The translations under genes were made by a program, and so were the position numbers. From positions 1 to 9,990 of the forward strand of contig JAPUKT010000270.1 in assembly GCA_027295555.1 (NCBI GenBank): 9,990 bases of DNA. The letters are read 5' to 3'. The notes beneath the pieces were generated by a model. That model was not told the DNA's origin, made no database searches, and was given only the letters and a program-made list of their open reading frames with translations. This DNA is from Deltaproteobacteria bacterium. GTDB lineage: Bacteria; Myxococcota_A; Polyangia; Polyangiales; Houyiibacteriaceae. Of this stretch, positions 6,405-9,990 are shown piece after piece (within the stretch, counting starts at the first letter, position 1; every line of letters starts with the position of its first letter).

Positions 6405-7538
6405 CTACTCGGACTCGGCGAGCAAGTTCGACACGCGCTCGACGGCGTCGATATACTCACTGACCATTTCCTCGATCACCTGACGGACGGGCTTGCGGGT
6501 GTTCATCTGACCCACGACCTGACCCACCGGTGTACCGAGAAGCGTATCCGAACCCTCCGCGCCAGTCTGCGCAAAGCGCGTGATACGTTGGGTCGCCTCC
6601 GCCGTGGCCATGAACTGAAGCGGCATCGGCAGGTAGCCCGGACAGTCCGGGTCCTCGTCCCACGCACGCGTGTAGGCCGTCTTGAGCTGACGGGCGGGCT
6701 TGCCGCTGATGCAGCGCGAGCGCACCGTCTCGGTCGAATCTGCGACGAGCAGCTTGTCGACAAGCGACGGAATCGAATCGGACTCCTCGGTGGTGAGCCA
6801 AATCGAGCCGGTCCATACGCCCTCTGCACCCATCGCGAGGGCAGCAGCCATCTGTCGACCGGAGCCAATCCCGCCTGCGGCGAGCACCGGTGTCGGCGCC
6901 ACTGCATCGACGACCTGTGGCAGAAGCACCATCGAGCCGATCTCACCGGTGTGGCCACCGGCCTCGTAACCGGAAGCGATGACGATGTCGACGCCTGCGT
7001 TCTTTTGCTTGATCGCTTGCTTCGCGGTTCCGCAAAGAGCCGCAACCACGACCCCCTTGTCGTGCGCCTGACTGATGATGTCTTCGGGGGGTGGGCCGAG
7101 TGCATTGGCGATGAGTGCAATCGGGTGCTTCATCGCGACCTCGAAGTGCGCGCGACCACCGGAGGCCGACCAACCGAGAAGGCTTTCGATCTGTTGGACG
7201 TCGTCGGGAAGCGGGGGCACGCCGTTGCGATCGAGAAGGTCGTTGATCCACTTGCGGTGCGCGGGGGTGATCATCTGTTCGAGCTGCTCTTTGCTGATGT
7301 CGCCCTGGTCTTTGCCGATGTACTTGGCGGGGATGACCGTATCCACGCCGTACGGCTTGCCGTCGACGTGCTCATCGATCCACTTCAGCTCGAGCTCGAG
7401 CTGCTCCGGGCTGTACGCGACCGCGCCCAGCACCCCGAGCCCACCCGCCCGACTGACGGCCGCCACGACATCGCGGCAGTGACTAAACGCAAAAATCGGG
7501 AACTCGGTCCCCAATCGCTCACAAATCTCGGTCTTCAT
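6405..7538 (-). CDS. Nitronate monooxygenase-family FMN-dependent oxidoreductase
   Basis: This 377-residue TIM-barrel flavoprotein belongs to the 2-nitropropane dioxygenase/nitronate monooxygenase family. The N-terminal strand and helix read FPIFAFSHCRDVVAAVSRAG followed by GLGVLGAV (residues 13-40). Residues 183-205 contain VDIVIASGYEAGGHTGEIGS, where His196 corresponds to the catalytic His of the family. Residues 218-228 (VLAAGGIGSGR) and 238-245 (AEGVWTGS) fit the FMN phosphate-binding loops. Its length exceeds the usual 310-350, with an insertion around residues 60-125; long members of this kind occur in actinobacteria and some proteobacteria, often with no proven substrate. True nitronate oxidation is therefore uncertain; related enzymes act as reductases or dehydrogenases in lipid and sterol pathways. 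The ATG at 7538 follows an AGGTG element about five bases upstream. The upstream region holds a hairpin, a 14-bp inverted repeat and a possible promoter, suggesting that the gene has its own regulated transcript. Confidence 0.9.
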   Translation of the reverse strand: MKTEICERLGTEFPIFAFSHCRDVVAAVSRAGGLGVLGAVAYSPEQLELELKWIDEHVDGKPYGVDTVIPAKYIGKDQGDISKEQLEQMITPAHRKWINDLLDRNGVPPLPDDVQQIESLLGWSASGGRAHFEVAMKHPIALIANALGPPPEDIISQAHDKGVVVAALCGTAKQAIKQKNAGVDIVIASGYEAGGHTGEIGSMVLLPQVVDAVAPTPVLAAGGIGSGRQMAAALAMGAEGVWTGSIWLTTEESDSIPSLVDKLLVADSTETVRSRCISGKPARQLKTAYTRAWDEDPDCPGYLPMPLQFMATAEATQRITRFAQTGAEGSDTLLGTPVGQVVGQMNTRKPVRQVIEEMVSEYIDAVERVSNLLAESE

Positions 7539-7556
7539 TCAAACACCTAGGATCAA

Positions 7557-7593
7557 CCCCCAGGAAAAGGGGACAGTCCCCTTTTCTTGGGGG
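7557..7593. repeat. Long hairpin with GGGGACAGTCCCC core (REP-like palindrome)
   Basis: The left arm at 7557-7573 and right arm at 7577-7593 pair over 17 positions with a single G-T wobble, around a three-base loop. The core is GGGGACAGTCCCC, flanked by A4 on the left and T4 on the right, then C5 and G5. It lies 19 bases before the nitronate monooxygenase start, so it would be in the mRNA leader if transcription starts near 7613. No long T run follows the stem on either strand, so it is not a typical intrinsic terminator. The symmetric core looks like a dispersed REP-type element of the sort linked to RAYT (IS200-like) transposases; that class is inferred, as no transposase gene and no second copy are in the window. 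Confidence 0.6.
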
Positions 7594-7606
7594 CTCAGGG
7601 AGGAGG

Positions 7607-7620
7607 TAGAACGTGTTCTA
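7607..7620. promoter_or_regulatory. Perfect 14-bp inverted repeat, candidate TetR-family (KstR-like) operator
   Basis: TAGAACGTGTTCTA has perfect six-base arms (TAGAAC/GTTCTA) around GT. It matches TnnAACnnGTTnnA, the published consensus for KstR, the TetR-type repressor of cholesterol and lipid catabolism genes in mycobacteria. It lies 69 bases upstream of the nitronate monooxygenase ATG and touches the -10 of the possible promoter at 7620-7648, a normal place for a repressor site. The match and symmetry are seen; the assignment to a KstR-like regulator is inference, since other TetR-family proteins bind similar AAC..GTT sites. Confidence 0.55.
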
Positions 7621-7648
7621 GTTTGCGGGAAGGCGAGCGGGTGGTCAA
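7620..7648 (-). promoter_or_regulatory. Possible sigma70-type promoter for the nitronate monooxygenase-like gene
   Basis: On the minus strand TTGACC (7648-7643) matches five of six -35 bases. After a 17-base spacer comes CAAACT (7625-7620), a weak -10 with three of six matches. Transcription would start near 7613, inside the inverted repeat at 7607-7620, and give a leader of about 75 bases containing the REP-like hairpin. The good -35, ideal spacing and adjacent operator support it; the poor -10 does not. Confidence 0.3.
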
Positions 7649-7663
7649 CGCGAAAATCGCGTT
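7647..7663 (-). terminator. Short perfect stem-loop after the metallopeptidase gene
   Basis: AACGCGA and TCGCGTT form a perfect seven-base stem around a three-base loop (AAA on plus, TTT on minus). It begins 24 bases past the stop codon of the minus-strand metallopeptidase gene, a usual position for a terminator. Only two T's end the stem and no U tract follows, so it would be a weak or assisted terminator; it also overlaps the possible -35 at 7643-7648. Confidence 0.35.
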
Positions 7664-7687
7664 TCCGATGCACCGAGGTTTTGGAGG

Positions 7688-9016
7688 CTATTCGAGGCCG
7701 TCGTCGACCGGGAAGCGCGGCGGGTTGCAGCGAAGTGGACCCGTGCCCGAGATCCCCTTGCGCACGTCCGGGACCGAAGCAAGCACAGAGGCCACGACGT
7801 CGAGCGGCTGCGCCTCCCAGAGCGCCAACGACGCATCACTCTCCGCGGCGATGATGAACACGTCATTGCCCTGCGCGACCGCTGACCAGGCGACGTCGCG
7901 ATCCGACTCGTTGATCGCGTCGACCATGAAGCTCGGGTCCTCCGCAAACCGAATGCGCCAAACCGCCACGACTTCCGAGCCGCTTTCGAAGATGCCGAGC
8001 TCGTCACCCCGCCACTCGCCGGCGTACACCCACGCGGCAAGCTCGTTGAACCCGAGGCGCAACAGCGTCGCGAGCACGTACCAGGCACCGTAACGATCCT
8101 CGAGAGCCAGCTCGCTCTCTGCTACCGGCGAAGGGAATGCGTCCTCCGGCGCGTCGATCGGCGTGAAACCATTGGTGACGAAGCCCTCGTAGCCAAGCAT
8201 CGACGCAAGCGCGGAAGGCGGCGGCGCCATGAGGAACGCTGCGCGTCCGGAGAGGCCTTGGTCCTGTGTCGCGCGGCCGATGAGCTCGATCCCGAAAGAG
8301 TAAGGGAAGCCCGACGCGGAAGCCGTGATCGGAATCTCGAGATCCGCGGCCTGTTCTCGTGAGCCCTCTTGGAAGTCGAGATAGATTCGATCCCAGTCGA
8401 TCGAGTCGGGCGCGTAGTTGAGCTGCTCGTAAACCCACGCAAACGACGAGTAGGTCGCGTCCCCTTCGATGACGGTCCGAGCCCCCATCACCCCGTCGGT
8501 GGTGCTGACGTCGGCATAGACCGACCGAATCCCAAACTGCTGGTCTTGAATCGCATGCACGAACTCATGCGCCAGAATCGATTGCGCGCTGATCACTTCG
8601 TAGTCGCGGTCGATGACCGTGATCGAACCGCTCCCGCTGCTGTAGTACGCGGCGATCGCACTCACCCGGTAGTCGATCTCGGTCTCGGTCGCGCTCTCGG
8701 CAGCATCCGGGATGAACCCGATCAGGCGAAGCCCCCGCGTCTCGGGGTCATCCCCCATCAAGTCGTCGTTGCTGACGCCACTCCGAACCTCTTTCTCGAA
8801 CTGCTCGACCGAAATCGTTCGAATCGACGGCATCGACGTCGAATCGGCGTCCAAGCTCTCCGCCACCGACTCGAAAATCGCACGCTGACAGCTCTCCTGC
8901 GTGATGTCGCACCGCACCAAGTCCGCCAGCGCCACAGGCGCGGGCGCCCCATCATTGCCACAGGCAACAAGAACCGCGGCAAGAGCTACTAAAGGAAGAA
9001 GACGACTAAGAGGCAT
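7688..9016 (-). CDS. Lipoprotein with HEXXH zinc-metallopeptidase motif
   Basis: I choose the ATG at 9016 (442 residues) because it gives a clean lipoprotein signal peptide: MPLSRLLPLVALAAVLVAC, with lipobox LVAC and the lipidated Cys at residue 19. The in-frame GTG at 9067 would place 17 polar residues before it and has no ribosome binding site. The mature protein carries HEFVH at 150-154 within LAHEFVHAIQDQQFG, the HEXXH zinc motif, followed by VIEGDATY with Glu184 30 residues after the second His. This arrangement is gluzincin-like, with His, His and Glu as zinc ligands and Glu151 as general base. Proteins with HE.xHA.QDQ and a following EGDA/EGxA motif occur as uncharacterised predicted peptidases in several bacterial groups. 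The C-terminal half (about 230-442) shows no motif I can name. It is expected to be membrane-bound and face outward. The substrate is unknown, and an inactive fold is possible though the key residues are intact. Confidence 0.85.
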   Translation of the reverse strand: MPLSRLLPLVALAAVLVACGNDGAPAPVALADLVRCDITQESCQRAIFESVAESLDADSTSMPSIRTISVEQFEKEVRSGVSNDDLMGDDPETRGLRLIGFIPDAAESATETEIDYRVSAIAAYYSSGSGSITVIDRDYEVISAQSILAHEFVHAIQDQQFGIRSVYADVSTTDGVMGARTVIEGDATYSSFAWVYEQLNYAPDSIDWDRIYLDFQEGSREQAADLEIPITASASGFPYSFGIELIGRATQDQGLSGRAAFLMAPPPSALASMLGYEGFVTNGFTPIDAPEDAFPSPVAESELALEDRYGAWYVLATLLRLGFNELAAWVYAGEWRGDELGIFESGSEVVAVWRIRFAEDPSFMVDAINESDRDVAWSAVAQGNDVFIIAAESDASLALWEAQPLDVVASVLASVPDVRKGISGTGPLRCNPPRFPVDDGLE

Positions 9017-9070
9017 GAGCTCAGGATATTCGATGGCGGGTGAATCGCCCAGCCAAACCGCGCTCACACA

Positions 9071-9088
9071 GAAATCGTCACGAATTTC
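9071..9088. promoter_or_regulatory. Imperfect palindrome in a divergent intergenic region
   Basis: GAAATCGTCACGAATTTC pairs GAAATCGT with ACGATTTC if one extra A is bulged, around a central C. It lies 54 bases upstream of the metallopeptidase start, in the 233-base gap between the two divergent lipoprotein genes, and could be an operator. A second small inverted repeat, CGGCG-ATA-CGCCG, sits at 9219-9231, 18 bases before the ATG at 9250. I see no convincing -35/-10 pair in this gap. Confidence 0.3.
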
Positions 9089-9249
9089 AGCGAGGCGAAA
9101 AAGGGCTAGCCCAGAGCGTCAGGGTTGAGTATTTTCCCGGCTCCTGTGGGGTGGTTCACATCGCGACAGACCCCGAAGGCGGTATTCTCGTTTTCGCTCT
9201 TCGGGTACGCAACTTGGACGGCGATACGCCGATAAACGAGCGCATCGCT

Positions 9250-9990
9250 ATGTTCCGAAGCCAAGAATCATACCCTCTAGTCGCCGTCCGGAGACCCTTT
9301 CTCTATCCCGCAGCCATCATGGCCGCTTCGCTTCTTGTCCTCGGATGCGGCGATCTGAGTTGCCCAAAAGCGTTCGTCGACGATGAGGGAACGTGCGTGA
9401 AGCTCGCGCCAGCCGACCCCAATCCCGCTCCCACCGCGGAGCGCTGCGACGGTGTCGACAACGACGGCAACGATGGGGTCGACGAAGATTGGCCCGAGCT
9501 CGGCAAACCATGTGGCGAGGGCGCGGGTATTGGCGAATGTGTTGCTGGCGCGTTCGTCTGTGCAGGCGACGGGGCGGGCGTGGTGTGTGAGGGGGCCATT
9601 GGGCCGGCGCCAGAGGTCTGCGATGGGAAAGACAACGACTGCGACGGGGTTCCAGATAGTGGCCCCGCGGAAGTGTGCGACGGCGAGGATAACGACTGCG
9701 ACGGATTGATCGACGAAGGGGTGTTGGCCGTCAAGAAGGAGGAGGTGTTCGATGGCCTGGGGTCGGTCGCTGCCGTCGACGGTGGGTTCGCCGTGACTCG
9801 AGCCTTCCCTGGACAACTTCAGTTCGAGACCTACGACCCCACCGGCGCCAGGACGGGTAAGAGCGCTACCTTCAGCACCATCGCCGAAGTCGCATTCCTC
9901 GAGTCGGACGGGGACGGCAGTGAGGTGTACCTCACTTGGGGCAAGCTCACCTACCACGCGGCCGAGGCGCATGTCGACTTCAACCTCATT
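9250..9990 (+). CDS. Lipoprotein with MopE-type putative metal-binding repeats (3' partial)
   Basis: The frame is open from 9250 to the window end (247 codons, no stop), so the C-terminus is missing. Residues 1-33 form a lipoprotein signal: VAVRRPFLYPAAIMAASLLV, then LGC with the lipidated Cys at 33. The RRPFL stretch (14-18) resembles a twin-arginine export motif. After a short Pro-rich linker (54-64), three repeats of the Cys/Asp type known as the putative metal-binding motif (MopE-like) begin at Cys66, Cys124 and Cys143; the last two contain DNDCDG. The region 88-119 has several further cysteines in the pattern seen between such repeats (KPCGEGAGIGECVAGAFVC). After residue 160 a beta-rich segment starts (LGSVAAVDGGFAVTRAF, QLQFETYDPTGARTG), like the propeller-type repeats of long myxobacterial surface proteins. 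The frame is also open upstream to a GTG at 9151, so the start is not certain. A calcium-binding surface protein is the likely type; function is unknown. Confidence 0.82.
   Translation, partial: MFRSQESYPLVAVRRPFLYPAAIMAASLLVLGCGDLSCPKAFVDDEGTCVKLAPADPNPAPTAERCDGVDNDGNDGVDEDWPELGKPCGEGAGIGECVAGAFVCAGDGAGVVCEGAIGPAPEVCDGKDNDCDGVPDSGPAEVCDGEDNDCDGLIDEGVLAVKKEEVFDGLGSVAAVDGGFAVTRAFPGQLQFETYDPTGARTGKSATFSTIAEVAFLESDGDGSEVYLTWGKLTYHAAEAHVDFNLI
9445..9720 (+). repeat. Three CDGxDND... metal-binding-type coding repeats
   Basis: Copies lie at 9445-9489 (CDGVDNDGNDGVDED), 9619-9663 (CDGKDNDCDGVPDSG) and 9676-9720 (CDGEDNDCDGLIDEG). Copies two and three are 57 bases apart and similar in DNA as well as protein (AACGACTGCGACGG shared). 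Copy one lacks the second Cys and has an extra residue in the loop, so it is a diverged unit. The alternating Asp/Asn spacing resembles calcium-binding loops. Confidence 0.8.

Noticed and set aside
6405..7538. Naming the nitronate monooxygenase-like protein as the cholesterol-ring enzyme IpdC
   Set aside because: Only family-level similarity; its N-terminal motif (FPIFAFSHCRD) looks like a different long subfamily, and no other HIP-pathway genes are in the window.
6399..7550. 383-codon open frame on the plus strand opposite the nitronate monooxygenase-like gene
   Set aside because: It is a mirror frame of a GC-rich gene, with Asp/Arg/His-heavy composition and no family motif, while the minus strand encodes a clear flavoprotein.
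7557..7593. Intrinsic terminator
   Set aside because: The stem is strong but no U tract follows on either strand; T4/A4 are within the stem, so a REP-like repeat fits better.
9277..9972. 231-codon minus-strand frame at the window end
   Set aside because: It is antisense to the DNDCDG-repeat lipoprotein, whose plus-strand frame lacks a stop only because the window ends.

Overview
The window is GC-rich, densely coded bacterial DNA with nine genes on both strands and mostly short gaps. The gene content fits a Myxococcota-type ('deltaproteobacterial') genome. The best pointers are a lipoprotein with the cysteine/aspartate motif CDGxDNDCDG, which is abundant in that phylum, a bacterial steroid 5-alpha-reductase homologue, a hybrid sensor kinase tail and several envelope-anchored proteins. 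This assignment is an inference; there is no rRNA or other marker gene to prove it. I see no tRNA, rRNA, CRISPR array, transposase or integrase.

Layout. (1) 1-1200, plus strand: the 3' part of a two-component phosphorelay protein, receiver-receiver-Hpt, cut by the window edge. (2) 1201-3033, minus strand: three genes read right to left. They are a 2H RNA 2',3'-cyclic phosphodiesterase (ThpR type), a small membrane-anchored BON-domain protein, and a membrane-anchored coiled-coil protein ending in a helix-hairpin-helix-like domain. The last two overlap by four bases (GTGA). (3) 3075-6392, plus strand: a steroid 5-alpha-reductase family membrane enzyme, then a large single-pass TPR protein. (4) 6405-9016, minus strand: a nitronate monooxygenase-family flavoprotein, preceded by a regulatory intergenic region, and upstream of that a lipoprotein with a zinc-metallopeptidase HEFVH motif. 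(5) 9250-9990, plus strand: the start of a lipoprotein with three metal-binding-type repeats, running off the window.

How the parts may work together. The BON/coiled-coil pair looks like a translationally coupled envelope module. The most suggestive non-coding signal is a perfect 14-bp inverted repeat at 7607-7620 (TAGAAC-GT-GTTCTA), in front of the nitronate monooxygenase-like gene and beside a possible promoter. It matches the TnnAACnnGTTnnA consensus described for the mycobacterial TetR-type cholesterol repressor KstR. With the steroid-reductase homologue about 3.7 kb away, this raises the hypothesis of a small steroid or lipid regulon. No regulator gene is in the window and the link is inferential. 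The same intergenic region carries a 17-bp-arm hairpin with the core GGGGACAGTCCCC, which looks like a dispersed REP-type palindrome. I found no clear evidence of a defence system, phage or mobile island; most of the window looks like ordinary chromosome.
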